From Pedobacter lusitanus (GTDB lineage: Bacteria; Bacteroidota; Bacteroidia; Sphingobacteriales; Sphingobacteriaceae), in the NCBI RefSeq assembly GCF_040026395.1, contig NZ_CP157278.1, forward strand, positions 1,860,001 to 1,924,000: 64,000 nucleotides of DNA, in the 5' to 3' direction. The notes below the pieces were generated by a model. That model worked only from the letters and a program-made list of their open reading frames with translations. It was not told the origin of the DNA and made no database searches. The position numbers were made by a program, and so were the translations under genes. This document shows positions 1 to 8,613 of the stretch, piece by piece (within the stretch, counting starts at the first letter, position 1; every line of letters begins with the position of its first letter).

Positions 1-1352
1 TCAGGATGAATCTCTCCTGATACCCAGTCGTTTAATCCTAACCAGGCAGTTTTTATACCAGCTGCCTGCATTTCATCAAGCAGAGCCAGTGGTGCACCAC
101 CCCAATCCTGTACAGGCTGCAAACATCCGGTATAGGCGTTGTTCAATAATTGCTTATTCAATTGATATAATTCCGTAGCCCCATTACCGTCACCCGGCGT
201 ATTTCTTTTATCAAGCAATGCGATGGTTTGTTTATCAGCCACTATACCTTTCCAGGCAGTCACATTATAAAAATCCTTTTTACTGAGTGCTTCATTTAAA
301 GCTCTTAAAAAAAGATTTTTGTGATACCTGCTTATATAATTATTCCTGCTAAATTCATTAAACTGGGCCAGAAACTCTTTGCCAGCTTCAGCATCTTTCA
401 GACCAAACAATTTCAATATATGTTTTGTGGGGTTAATGGAGCCCGATGCTGATTCCTTAACTATTTTATCTTTTAACAGTTTCCAGTTTTTGACATCATC
501 AGCTACCAGAAACTGATTATTCCAGATATAAATATGAGGTGCTCCGTACAGTTTCCGGATATTAGGGTTATCTGCAGCTTTATCTTCAAGCGTTAAAACC
601 GGAGATCTCTCATCTACATACTTCTTATACGTTTTTGCTATAGCTACCGGGTCATTATCCACCAGATATATTCTGAATCCAAACTGTTTGTCTTTTACCG
701 TAGCCGGAAATTCATGCTTAAACTGCGCAGCCAGTATACCTTCGTGCGTGTAGAATTTCAGTTCATTGTTAAACATGTTTTTAATGACGTAGACCAGTGC
801 TTTTTCCGTAAAATTTACTGCAAAAAACTGCATGGACAGATCCTGTGAACCTGAAACCAGTGGATTTTTCACAAAATGAGCTTTCCATTTTTCATCCCCT
901 GCAGGAATATATTTTCCCTGATGCAGCGGAATGGTAAATGCACTGATGACACTCTCCACTTTTGGCCAGACTAAATGCGCTGTATCAGCCGATTTAATGT
1001 CCAGATCTACATAATCCTCCTGCAATTTCAGAAATACTGTTATTCCTTTCCCAAAGGTCCAGGAAAGATGGGTTTCATCCTGTTGAAGAAGATGTGCAGT
1101 TTGTCTGGCTGATGGTGAAGAGATCACATATTGCTTCCCTTTTTCATCTGTTGCTGTTATCCCCAGATTTTCCGGACTCACCTTAATTTTTATTTTTGAA
1201 TTGGACAAACTGATTATCTGACCAGACTGCTCCGCCAAATTAGCTGTTAGTTTTTTTTGAATTAGCTGCTGCGCAAAACATGGTTTTATAAACGCAAAAG
1301 ACAATAATAAACTATACCCTACCGGTAATTTTCTCCACCCTGCTAATCGCAT
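1..1352 (-). CDS. Putative secreted glycoside hydrolase, GH101/GH129-related (partial)
   Basis: An open frame runs from an ATG at 1352 off the left edge of the window, so the C-terminus and stop are missing; about 450 residues are visible. The first ~28 residues form a signal peptide (basic start, hydrophobic core, cleavage after CFA before QQ). The next part is a beta-rich region (VSPENLGITATDEKGK) of the kind that precedes the catalytic barrel in GH101/GH129-like proteins. Near the edge a segment reading GNGATELYQLNK, then GIKTAWLGLNDW, resembles the barrel strands of the PF11308 group. Family members remove alpha-linked GalNAc or related sugars; the substrate here cannot be read. It lies 42 bp downstream of the response regulator gene on the same strand and may be co-transcribed with it. 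The family call is from memory of motifs and is moderate. Confidence 0.6.
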   Translation of the reverse strand, partial: MRLAGWRKLPVGYSLLLSFAFIKPCFAQQLIQKKLTANLAEQSGQIISLSNSKIKIKVSPENLGITATDEKGKQYVISSPSARQTAHLLQQDETHLSWTFGKGITVFLKLQEDYVDLDIKSADTAHLVWPKVESVISAFTIPLHQGKYIPAGDEKWKAHFVKNPLVSGSQDLSMQFFAVNFTEKALVYVIKNMFNNELKFYTHEGILAAQFKHEFPATVKDKQFGFRIYLVDNDPVAIAKTYKKYVDERSPVLTLEDKAADNPNIRKLYGAPHIYIWNNQFLVADDVKNWKLLKDKIVKESASGSINPTKHILKLFGLKDAEAGKEFLAQFNEFSRNNYISRYHKNLFLRALNEALSKKDFYNVTAWKGIVADKQTIALLDKRNTPGDGNGATELYQLNKQLLNNAYTGCLQPVQDWGGAPLALLDEMQAAGIKTAWLGLNDWVSGEIHP

Positions 1353-1394
1353 CTTCTTTTTAAATTAAACTTCTTCTATTTCCCTTGCCGGATA

Positions 1395-2087
1395 CTACTC
1401 TGTAATTAATTTATAACCCAGTCCCCTGATATTTACAATCTGGAGAGCGGGATCATCTTTCAGATGTTTACGTAATTTGGTGATAAATACATCCATACTT
1501 CTGGCATTAAAGAAATTATCCGTTCCCCAGAGTAATTCCAGTGCTGTTTTCCTGGACAAAACCTCATTTTTATTTTCAATCAGTAATTTTAACAGACCAC
1601 ATTCACGGAAAGACAATTTAACCGCCTGGTTTCCTCTGATCAGATCCTGAGCAACAGAATTAAAATAATATTCTCCCAGCGCACACTTTAACTCTTCATT
1701 ATTCTGCTGATTTTTTCTTAGCGGTATTCTCAGCAAAGAATTAATACGAACGATCAGTTCTTCCATACTAAAAGGCTTTTTAAGATAATCATTACCTCCT
1801 ATTTCAAAACCGTTCACTACATCTTCAGTTAAGGATCTTGCTGTTAAAAAAATGATCGGGACATCCGAGTTCATTTTCCGGATGTCTTTAGTCAGAGAAA
1901 AACCGTCCATTTCGGGCATGGTTATATCAAACACACAGATATCCGGTATAAAATCAACAAATAAGGAAAGTGCTTTAGTACCATTATCCACATGTTTCAC
2001 TAAAAAACCTCTGGATTCCAGACTTTCTTTAACAATCCTGGCCAGAAATGGCTCATCCTCTGCAAGTAATATTTTAATCTTTTCCAT
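1395..2087 (-). CDS. OmpR/PhoB-family response regulator (RprY-like)
   Basis: This is a 230-residue two-domain regulator. The receiver domain (about 1-120) has the acidic pocket around D11, the likely phospho-acceptor D54 in VFDITMPEMDG, and the conserved lysine K104 in LKKPF. The C-terminal winged helix (about 135-230) ends with NIRGLGYKL, typical of OmpR-type DNA-binding domains. It starts 4 bp downstream of the histidine kinase gene on the same strand, so kinase and regulator are almost certainly one operon and cognate partners. The domain arrangement matches RprY of Bacteroidota. Its targets cannot be read from the sequence; the glycosidase gene just downstream is a candidate. Confidence 0.93.
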   Translation of the reverse strand: MEKIKILLAEDEPFLARIVKESLESRGFLVKHVDNGTKALSLFVDFIPDICVFDITMPEMDGFSLTKDIRKMNSDVPIIFLTARSLTEDVVNGFEIGGNDYLKKPFSMEELIVRINSLLRIPLRKNQQNNEELKCALGEYYFNSVAQDLIRGNQAVKLSFRECGLLKLLIENKNEVLSRKTALELLWGTDNFFNARSMDVFITKLRKHLKDDPALQIVNIRGLGYKLITE

Positions 2088-2091
2088 AAAT

Positions 2092-3543
2092 TCAGCGTAA
2101 AAGGTTTATTGTAAAAACACTGCCTTTTCCCAGCTTACTGTTTAACATTATATTTCCATTGTGCATTTTGATAATGTTGGCGACATAACTCAGACCAAGT
2201 CCAAAACCACTTACATTGGCCAGTTTACCACTTGGAACACGGAAAAACTTATCGAAAACCTTTTCCTGATAAATTCCGTCAATGCCAATTCCGTTATCCC
2301 TGATTTCTATAAAAACCATATTACCGTTATGGCTGCAATTAATTTCTATCAAAGGATCAGGTCCCGAGTATTTAATACTGTTATCAATCAGATTATAGAT
2401 TACACTATTCATATGAACTTTATCGGCTTTGATAAACAGCTCTTTTTCAGCGTGATTAAAAACGAGTCTCACATTTTTATTCTTCAGCTGCAACTGCATA
2501 TTGTCAATTACATCCTGAATCAGCGAAATCACATCCATTGGCATGATGGCCAGTTTCACCTCGCTCCGTTCAAAGGCCGAGATCTTAAGTACCTTTTCCA
2601 CCATTTCCCCTACTCTTTTAATCTCATGTTCGCAAATATCCAGATACTCCAATGCCCGGTCAGGTTTATGCAGCACTTCAAAATTCTTCATTGCTTCAAT
2701 CCCCAATGCTACTGTTGTTATCGGGGTTTTGAACTCATGGGTCATATTATTGATAAAATCATTCTTTATTTCGGCAACCCTTTTCTGCTGGTATATGGTA
2801 CGTAACATATAAACAAAAGCCCAGGCTGTGATTATCAGTATCAATAAAGTGGAGAGCAGTATCCATTGCATTCTCTTAAATACATAACCGATATTATTAT
2901 CAAAGGCTAAACGGACAATATAAGTATCCAGTAAACCCATTTTAACTGCCTTTGATTGCTCTCTGAACTGATTAAATTTTGCAGCATCAGAAACAAATGG
3001 CTTTCCTTTACCACTTACATTTGTCAGTTTTACGGCATACCCGGTATGTATATCTTTTTCTTTTAATAAGGAATCTATTTTTTTATGAAGAGGGATATAA
3101 AACCGCTCTAAATCTTTCTGATTATAAATTGTATCGGACTTTACATTATAAATTCTGTGTGCTGACTTTTTGTCTTTTTTATGCTCATTCTTTTTATCAC
3201 TACTATCAGAAGACAGGGTCAATATAATTTTAACCTCCACATCCTTTTTTCCGGGAGCAGAATTTCTCATGTCTTTCGCAGCATTTATAGTCGTCATCAT
3301 CCCACTGAACTTTGAGGCAAAAGTCCGGTCATGTTCTATAGTATCTTTCACAAAAAACTTCTCCCGCAAAACCTCATCAAGTGCGGTAATATAATTTACT
3401 CTTTGCATGACTTCGGCTACATCCCATTTAAATTGCGTCCTGGTAATACCGTAAGAAGTATATAACCAATACCCCTGAAACAGAGAAAGCCCGATCAGAG
3501 AAAGTCCCATGATGGCGATAATAAACCGCAACTTCTTTTTCAT
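2092..3543 (-). CDS. Membrane sensor histidine kinase (RprX-like)
   Basis: The 483-residue protein has a membrane helix at about 7-27, a ~200-residue periplasmic sensor region rich in lysine around 115-125, and a second helix at about 228-250. The dimerisation/phospho-acceptor motif NNMTHEFKTPI places the phosphorylated histidine at H269. The ATPase domain shows the N box (DNSIKYSG), G1 (RDNGIGI), F box (FDKFFRV) and G2 (GFGLGLSYV), so the kinase looks intact. It is the first gene of a kinase/regulator pair with a 4-bp gap. It diverges from the S9 peptidase gene at 3758, and a -7-like element lies about 95 bp upstream. The signal sensed is unknown. Confidence 0.93.
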   Translation of the reverse strand: MKKKLRFIIAIMGLSLIGLSLFQGYWLYTSYGITRTQFKWDVAEVMQRVNYITALDEVLREKFFVKDTIEHDRTFASKFSGMMTTINAAKDMRNSAPGKKDVEVKIILTLSSDSSDKKNEHKKDKKSAHRIYNVKSDTIYNQKDLERFYIPLHKKIDSLLKEKDIHTGYAVKLTNVSGKGKPFVSDAAKFNQFREQSKAVKMGLLDTYIVRLAFDNNIGYVFKRMQWILLSTLLILIITAWAFVYMLRTIYQQKRVAEIKNDFINNMTHEFKTPITTVALGIEAMKNFEVLHKPDRALEYLDICEHEIKRVGEMVEKVLKISAFERSEVKLAIMPMDVISLIQDVIDNMQLQLKNKNVRLVFNHAEKELFIKADKVHMNSVIYNLIDNSIKYSGPDPLIEINCSHNGNMVFIEIRDNGIGIDGIYQEKVFDKFFRVPSGKLANVSGFGLGLSYVANIIKMHNGNIMLNSKLGKGSVFTINLLR

Positions 3544-3637
3544 CAGAATATATTATTAATCGTATTAATTTATCATTTATATCCCTGATTTTATAGTTCA
3601 GGTTTATATTATATTAAGGATGATAATCTTATTTCAA

Positions 3638-3645
3638 CAAATCTA
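3638..3645 (-). promoter_or_regulatory. Possible -7 promoter element for the histidine kinase operon
   Basis: Read on the minus strand this is TAGATTTG, matching the Bacteroidota -7 consensus TAnnTTTG. It lies about 95 bp upstream of the kinase start codon in the divergent intergenic region. I do not see a good -33 TTTG at the expected spacing, so it is only a candidate. Confidence 0.35.
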
Positions 3646-3731
3646 GTATTATTTGAACCACAGGCCATAACCGTTAACACTGTTTAACACTAAATAACAG
3701 GCCGGTAACAAAACACTGATCATCAATCACA

Positions 3732-3739
3732 TAATTTTG
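3732..3739 (+). promoter_or_regulatory. Possible -7 promoter element for the S9 peptidase
   Basis: TAATTTTG fits the TAnnTTTG consensus and ends 18 bp before the ATG at 3758. This would give a very short leader. No convincing -33 box is visible. Confidence 0.4.
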
Positions 3740-3757
3740 TCTTAAATCAAAAATCTT

Positions 3758-5755
3758 ATGAAACCATTAATTAACTCTGCTCTGTTCTTCGGGATGATCT
3801 GTATTCAAACTGTACAGGGACAGGATAAACCAGCTAAGCTGCCTGGCGATACGACCCTGCCTTCTTCAAAAACTGAACTCAGTAATATTGCCAGTTACGA
3901 AAAGGACAAATTTGCTTACCATGTGGAAGATTATTTTTCAAAACCCAAGGTTGATGACTTTAAACTTTCTCCTGATGGCGAATCTATATCCTTCCGGCAA
4001 AAAGATGCACAGGGTAAACGTAACCTGTACGTCAAAAATATAAAAACAGGAACCACAGTCAAAGTTCTTACAGAAGGAAAAGAACTCATCCGTCTATATT
4101 TATGGGCTAACAATAACCGTATCATCTATCAGCAGGATAAAGGTGGAGATGAAAACTATCAGCTTTTTGCAATCAACAAAGATGGTACAGCGGGCAAAGC
4201 TTTAACCCCTTTCCCCAAAGTAAAAGTGACTACCATTCAACAGCTGGAAAATGATCCGAATTCACTGATTATAGAAATGAATCTGGATAATCCGGAAATA
4301 TTTGAGCCTTATAAACTCAATATTACTACAGGAAAAATACAGAATCTGTTTAGAAATACAGATAAGAAAAATCCGGCCAGTGGTTTTGACTTTGATAAAA
4401 ACGGAGTACTCCGGGCTTATACCATAAGATTTAATGGTACCCAAAACAAACTCATGTATAAAGCTCCAGGCGACAAGGTTTTCAAATTAGTGAATACCAG
4501 TACCTGGAAGGATGACTTTTCTATTCTTAATTTTGATTATACAGATCCAGCCGGCAACAGAGTTTATGTAAATTCAAATATTGACCGTGATAAAAGTGCA
4601 ATACTGCTTTATGATATGAAGCAAAAAAAAGTCATCAAAACACTGTTTGAAAACGATCATTTTGATGTAAGCGGTTTAAAAATCTCCAAAAAGAGAAAAA
4701 ACACAATTGACTACTTTTCTTATACCGGCGAACGCAGTGAAACCTTACCGGTAAGTGATTACTTCAAAGCCCTGTATCATAAATTCACGTCAAAATTTAA
4801 AGATAAAGATATCGAAATCGTCTCAGTAACTGATCAGGAAGACAAATACCTACTTTCTGTGAGCAGCGACCGTCTGTACCAAACCTACCAGTTATATGAT
4901 GCTGTAAAGGACAAATTCGAATTAGTTCAGGACGTGATGCCACAGCTCAAAGAAGCAGATATGGCAAAAATGCTTCCTGTTCATTTTCAAACCAGAGATG
5001 GAATGACCATTTATGGATATCTCACTTTACCCAATGGCGCTACTGCTGATAAACCAGTTCCGCTGATCGTTCATCCTCATGGTGGTCCATATGGAATAAG
5101 AGATGAATGGGGATTTAATTCCCAAGTTCAGCTTTTTGCCAGCCGCGGTTATGCGACATTACAGATCAATTATAGAGGATCCGGCGGATACGGCAAAGAT
5201 TATCTGCTTAAAGGAAGTAAACAAATAGGTCGTAATATGCTTAATGATTTAGAAGATGGTGTAGCATTTGTTCTTCAGCAGGGTCTGATTAATAAAGATA
5301 AAATCGCAATTTATGGTGCGAGCTATGGTGGTCTGGCTACCCTGGGCAGTTTAGTTAAAACTCCTGATCTGTACAAATGCGGCGTAGATTATGTTGGTGT
5401 GTCTAACCTGTTCACCTTTATCAATTCATTTCCTCCATATTGGAAACCACTATTAAAACAGTTTTATGAACAATGGTATAATCCTGAAAATGCAGAAGAG
5501 CATCAAATTATGACCGATGTTTCTCCTGCGCTGCACGTTGATAAAATTCAGACGCCATTATTCGTTATTCAGGGAGCTAATGACCCGCGCGTTAATATCA
5601 ATGAATCCGATCAAATGGTCAAAAATCTACGCGCCAAAGGTTTAGAAACGCCTTATTTGGTAAGCTATAATGAAGGTCATGGATTCTATCATGAAGAAAA
5701 CCGTATTACGCTATATCAGACTATGCTGGGTTTCTTCGCTAAACATCTTAAATAA
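3758..5755 (+). CDS. S9-family prolyl oligopeptidase/acylaminoacyl peptidase, secreted
   Basis: The 665-residue protein starts with a signal peptide (about 1-21, ending VQG before QD), so it probably acts in the periplasm. Residues about 45-400 are a beta-propeller-like region with TolB-type repeats (FKLSPDGESISF). The C-terminal ~230 residues are the alpha/beta-hydrolase catalytic domain. The nucleophile is S522 in YGASYGG, the acid is D609 in GANDPRVN, and the histidine is H641 in GHGFYHEEN; all three are present and in the right order. The length is normal for the family. Members cleave short peptides, often after proline or at blocked N-termini; the exact specificity cannot be told. The gene stands alone, with a strong hairpin terminator just downstream. 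Confidence 0.93.
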   Translation: MKPLINSALFFGMICIQTVQGQDKPAKLPGDTTLPSSKTELSNIASYEKDKFAYHVEDYFSKPKVDDFKLSPDGESISFRQKDAQGKRNLYVKNIKTGTTVKVLTEGKELIRLYLWANNNRIIYQQDKGGDENYQLFAINKDGTAGKALTPFPKVKVTTIQQLENDPNSLIIEMNLDNPEIFEPYKLNITTGKIQNLFRNTDKKNPASGFDFDKNGVLRAYTIRFNGTQNKLMYKAPGDKVFKLVNTSTWKDDFSILNFDYTDPAGNRVYVNSNIDRDKSAILLYDMKQKKVIKTLFENDHFDVSGLKISKKRKNTIDYFSYTGERSETLPVSDYFKALYHKFTSKFKDKDIEIVSVTDQEDKYLLSVSSDRLYQTYQLYDAVKDKFELVQDVMPQLKEADMAKMLPVHFQTRDGMTIYGYLTLPNGATADKPVPLIVHPHGGPYGIRDEWGFNSQVQLFASRGYATLQINYRGSGGYGKDYLLKGSKQIGRNMLNDLEDGVAFVLQQGLINKDKIAIYGASYGGLATLGSLVKTPDLYKCGVDYVGVSNLFTFINSFPPYWKPLLKQFYEQWYNPENAEEHQIMTDVSPALHVDKIQTPLFVIQGANDPRVNINESDQMVKNLRAKGLETPYLVSYNEGHGFYHEENRITLYQTMLGFFAKHLK

Positions 5756-5763
5756 TTTCCTTT

Positions 5764-5799
5764 AATTAAGCTGTTCTTTTTAAGAAGAACAGCTTAATT
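5764..5799 (+). terminator. Intrinsic terminator after the S9 peptidase gene
   Basis: A perfect 15-bp inverted repeat (arms 5764-5778 and 5785-5799, 6-nt loop) begins 9 bp after the stop codon and is followed by a T-rich run. The arms are A/T-flanked on both sides, so it may also serve the convergent gene ending at 5871. Confidence 0.85.
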
Positions 5800-5870
5800 T
5801 TCAATTCCAGTTGCAGCAATTTCTTTTTTCTCCATATTCCCCCTCCATAACCCGTAAGGTCTCCATCAGA

Positions 5871-6650
5871 CTAATGGTCAAATAAACTGTCAAAACTTTG
5901 CATCTCAACTATTTCTTTTGTTGATTTTTCCAGGTGCTCATAAGTATTACGATAGGCATAACCACCCATACTGATTCGTTTTACTCCCAGTCGCTGCAGG
6001 GTCTGAAAACCAGGCAACCCAGGCATACACATTACATGGAGAGGTAATCCCGTAAACCTGGTCAGTTCAGCAATCTCCTTCTCATTCAAAATAAAAGGCA
6101 AAAATATCCCGTGGACATTCGCTGTTTCATATAATCTGATTCTTCTTTTACTCTCTTGTAAAGGATCAGGCAAACCCAGGATATAAGCATCAGAGCGTAC
6201 ATTAATATAAATATCTGTGCCTTTATTTTTAAGTGCCTCAGTTATATTTTTCAGTTTTTCAGTGAATATTTCAGCATCCTGAATTTTACGTTCAGCCCCT
6301 CTTACCAGAGAGTCTTCTATATTAATCCCTGCAACGCCTAACTCTGTTAACCTTAAGATATTGGCCGTTACTTTTTCTGCTGTATCCCCATAACCTGCTT
6401 CCAGATCTACAGATACAGGCAGGCTGACAGACTTCATGATTCTTTTTATGACAAAAAGATATTCCTCAAAGGGCATTCCTTCCCCATCCTCATAGCCTAA
6501 GCTATGGGCAACAGCAGAGCTCGATAATGCGATAGCCTTAAATCCCAGCTGTTCATAAATTAATGCACTGGAAACATTCCAGACATTGCCTGTTAAAAGC
6601 AAATTCTCCTGGTGGTGGAGATCTCTAAATTTTTCAAATGATGAAGCCAT
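5871..6650 (-). CDS. Isocitrate lyase/phosphoenolpyruvate mutase superfamily protein
   Basis: I choose the ATG at 6650, which gives 259 residues starting MASSFEKFRDLHH. The frame stays open upstream to 6764, but that 38-residue extension looks like translated intergenic sequence and does not fit the family. The TIM-barrel signature is present: GNVWNVSSALIYEQLGFKA, a metal-site region SVDLEAGYGD, and NIEDS. In this superfamily the DxD/E and ED acids bind Mg2+ and the substrate 2-oxo acid. Members include PEP mutase, carboxy-PEP mutase, 2-methylisocitrate lyase and oxaloacetate hydrolase. This short subgroup is usually annotated only to superfamily level, and the substrate is unknown. The gene is divergent from the GyrI-like gene. 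Confidence 0.85.
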   Translation of the reverse strand: MASSFEKFRDLHHQENLLLTGNVWNVSSALIYEQLGFKAIALSSSAVAHSLGYEDGEGMPFEEYLFVIKRIMKSVSLPVSVDLEAGYGDTAEKVTANILRLTELGVAGINIEDSLVRGAERKIQDAEIFTEKLKNITEALKNKGTDIYINVRSDAYILGLPDPLQESKRRIRLYETANVHGIFLPFILNEKEIAELTRFTGLPLHVMCMPGLPGFQTLQRLGVKRISMGGYAYRNTYEHLEKSTKEIVEMQSFDSLFDH

Positions 6651-6812
6651 AATTCTAATTATTATCCGGGATAAAATTAGCATATAAACCGGGCTCATCA
6701 CAACCGGAAAACTGACAACTATTTTTTTTATTTCTACTAAATATTTTTGCAATCCTACTGACATAGGGTTGTCACTAATACTACGTTTCTTAGCAACTCA
6801 ATAAAACATAAA

Positions 6813-7397
6813 ATGGAAAAATTAGATCTGACAAAACTATTTAAAACTTATTATTCTGCCGGCAAGGCTCCGGCATTATTAGGTATGGAACGTGCTAAAT
6901 ACATAGCTATTTCCGGTGTAGGAGATCCAAATGAAAAAACATTTGCAGATAAAGTTCAGGCCTTATATGCCACTGCATTCACCATTAAATTCATACACAA
7001 GACCATCAATCAGGACTTTGTGGTTTCAAAACTCGAAGGTTTGTGGGAACTTGATGAATACACGCCACGTAACCAGTGGAAATACCGGTTGCTGATCCGT
7101 ATACCGGATTATATTCAACAGGCGTCATTGCTAACGGCAATTGAGCAGGTGGTTAAAAGAAAACAACTGATCCTGGCCAAAGAAATTGAGCTTTATATCA
7201 TGCAGGAGAAAGATGTCGTACAGGTTATGCATACCGGGCCCTTTAGTACCGAACGTGAAACCATCAGACAGCTTCATGATTTTATAGAAAGAAAAGGCTT
7301 ACAAAAAACCGGCCTGCACCATGAAATTTATCTGAGTGATTTTCGTACCACTCCGCCAGAAAAATTGAAGACCATATTACGCCAGCCGGTAGAATAA
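6813..7397 (+). CDS. GyrI-like small-molecule-binding domain protein
   Basis: This 194-residue soluble protein has the GyrI-like/BmrR effector-binding fold (PF06445-type). It opens with KLDLTK...YYSAGKAPALLGM and has the usual closing segment with MHTGPFSTERETIRQL and HHEIYLSDF. It has no DNA-binding domain and no signal peptide, so it is a stand-alone binding or hydrolase-like domain in the cytoplasm. Stand-alone members are thought to bind hydrophobic or planar cationic compounds; any ligand here is a guess. The gene diverges from the PEP-mutase-like gene and converges on the Gfo/Idh/MocA operon, with a hairpin between. Confidence 0.85.
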   Translation: MEKLDLTKLFKTYYSAGKAPALLGMERAKYIAISGVGDPNEKTFADKVQALYATAFTIKFIHKTINQDFVVSKLEGLWELDEYTPRNQWKYRLLIRIPDYIQQASLLTAIEQVVKRKQLILAKEIELYIMQEKDVVQVMHTGPFSTERETIRQLHDFIERKGLQKTGLHHEIYLSDFRTTPPEKLKTILRQPVE

Positions 7398-7446
7398 TTA
7401 AGGTAAGATCTTCCCATCTTTATTAGTCAATTGATTAAAACAAACG

Positions 7447-7489
7447 CAGGTTTGATTACAGAACTCTAAAACAGTTGTAATCAAACCTG
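7447..7489. terminator. Bidirectional terminator hairpin between convergent genes
   Basis: A perfect 14-bp inverted repeat (arms 7447-7460 and 7476-7489, 15-nt loop) sits between the GyrI-like gene (stop at 7397) and the Gfo/Idh/MocA operon (stop at 7512). It is suitably placed to end transcription from both sides. Confidence 0.75.
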
Positions 7490-7511
7490 TATTTCAAAAC
7501 TTCTTCCGGAA

Positions 7512-8603
7512 CTAATCCCGGGAGAGCAGAACTATCTTTCCTGTTTTAACTGACTCATCACAGGCAAATGCAATTTTCAGACTGTTTACAGCATCATTTG
7601 TAGGGTCAATCAAATCTATATCTTCCCTGATTGATTTTAAGAAATAACGTTGTTCCCGGTTACAAAGTTCCTGATGATCCGGTTCATCAACCAGATCAAT
7701 CCAGGTATCTGCTTTAGAGAAATGATCTTTCTCATCCAAATCTGCATAATGCACCTTAATTGATTCTGTTTTGGTATGTGCATCTATGGAAGCAGATTTA
7801 CCAGCACTGCCGGCATCCTTTGCAACAATTGATACTGAACCTTTTGGCCCGATCACATCCTTAATAAAAAAGGCAGTTTCACTGATCATTGGCCCCCAGC
7901 CCGATTCATACCAGCCTACAGAACCGTCTTCAAAACGAATCTGCAGCTGTCCGTAATTATAGGTATCCTCACTAATATCAGGGCTTAATCTTGCTCCTAT
8001 GGCACTTACCTGAACAGGCTTTGATCGTGTCATCTGACACATAACATCAATATAATGCACACCACAATCCACTATTGGGCTTAAACTCTTCAGCAAATTG
8101 CGATGGACAGTCCATTTAGCGCCCTGGCTTTGCTGGTTTAAATTCATCCGCATAACCAGCGGCCTGCCCATTTCTGAAGATAAACCAATAAATTTTTGCC
8201 ACGAAGGATGATAGCGTAAAATATAACCGACTAATAATTTCTTTCCATACTGCCGGGCTGCAGCAGCTACCCGCTCTGCTCCTTCAACAGAATCAGCCAG
8301 TGGTTTTTCTATAAATACATGACAACCATTTTCCATAGCTTTAACAGCAAAAGCTTCATGCGTATCAGGATAGGTAGAAATACAGACCGCATCAGGAGAA
8401 GTTAAACGTAAAGCTTCTTCATAATCACTAAAAAGCGGATAATTACCACCCAGTTTTTCATTTAAAACTTTTTTACTGTTTCCTGTTGAAACCAGCCCGC
8501 ATATTTCAAAACCGTCCAGCGTATGATATGCGGTAGCATGGGATGCTCCCATGTTACCGCAACCTACCACCAGTACCCGAAGATTCTTTTTTTTCAAAGA
8601 CAT
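7512..8603 (-). CDS. Gfo/Idh/MocA-family oxidoreductase (cytoplasmic)
   Basis: The 363-residue NAD(P)-dependent dehydrogenase begins with a Rossmann dinucleotide motif (VVGCGNMGASHA, about 12-23). It has the family's conserved EKPLA motif near residue 95-99, where the lysine takes part in catalysis or binding. The C-terminal half is the usual open beta-sheet substrate domain. Unlike the two other dehydrogenases of this operon it has no Tat signal, so it should act in the cytoplasm. It is the last gene of a four-gene operon, 10 bp after the preceding one. The context (DUF1080 protein, exported dehydrogenases) suggests a step in sugar or 3-keto-sugar metabolism; the substrate is not readable. 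Confidence 0.88.
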   Translation of the reverse strand: MSLKKKNLRVLVVGCGNMGASHATAYHTLDGFEICGLVSTGNSKKVLNEKLGGNYPLFSDYEEALRLTSPDAVCISTYPDTHEAFAVKAMENGCHVFIEKPLADSVEGAERVAAAARQYGKKLLVGYILRYHPSWQKFIGLSSEMGRPLVMRMNLNQQSQGAKWTVHRNLLKSLSPIVDCGVHYIDVMCQMTRSKPVQVSAIGARLSPDISEDTYNYGQLQIRFEDGSVGWYESGWGPMISETAFFIKDVIGPKGSVSIVAKDAGSAGKSASIDAHTKTESIKVHYADLDEKDHFSKADTWIDLVDEPDHQELCNREQRYFLKSIREDIDLIDPTNDAVNSLKIAFACDESVKTGKIVLLSRD

Positions 8604-8613
8604 TTTTATAATA

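Noticed and set aside
2161..2805. 214-codon plus-strand ORF over the histidine kinase
   Set aside because: It is an antisense shadow of the clearly conserved kinase domain.
6651..6764. N-terminal extension of the PEP-mutase-like protein
   Set aside because: The 38 extra residues are hydrophobic, of intergenic composition, and absent from the family layout.
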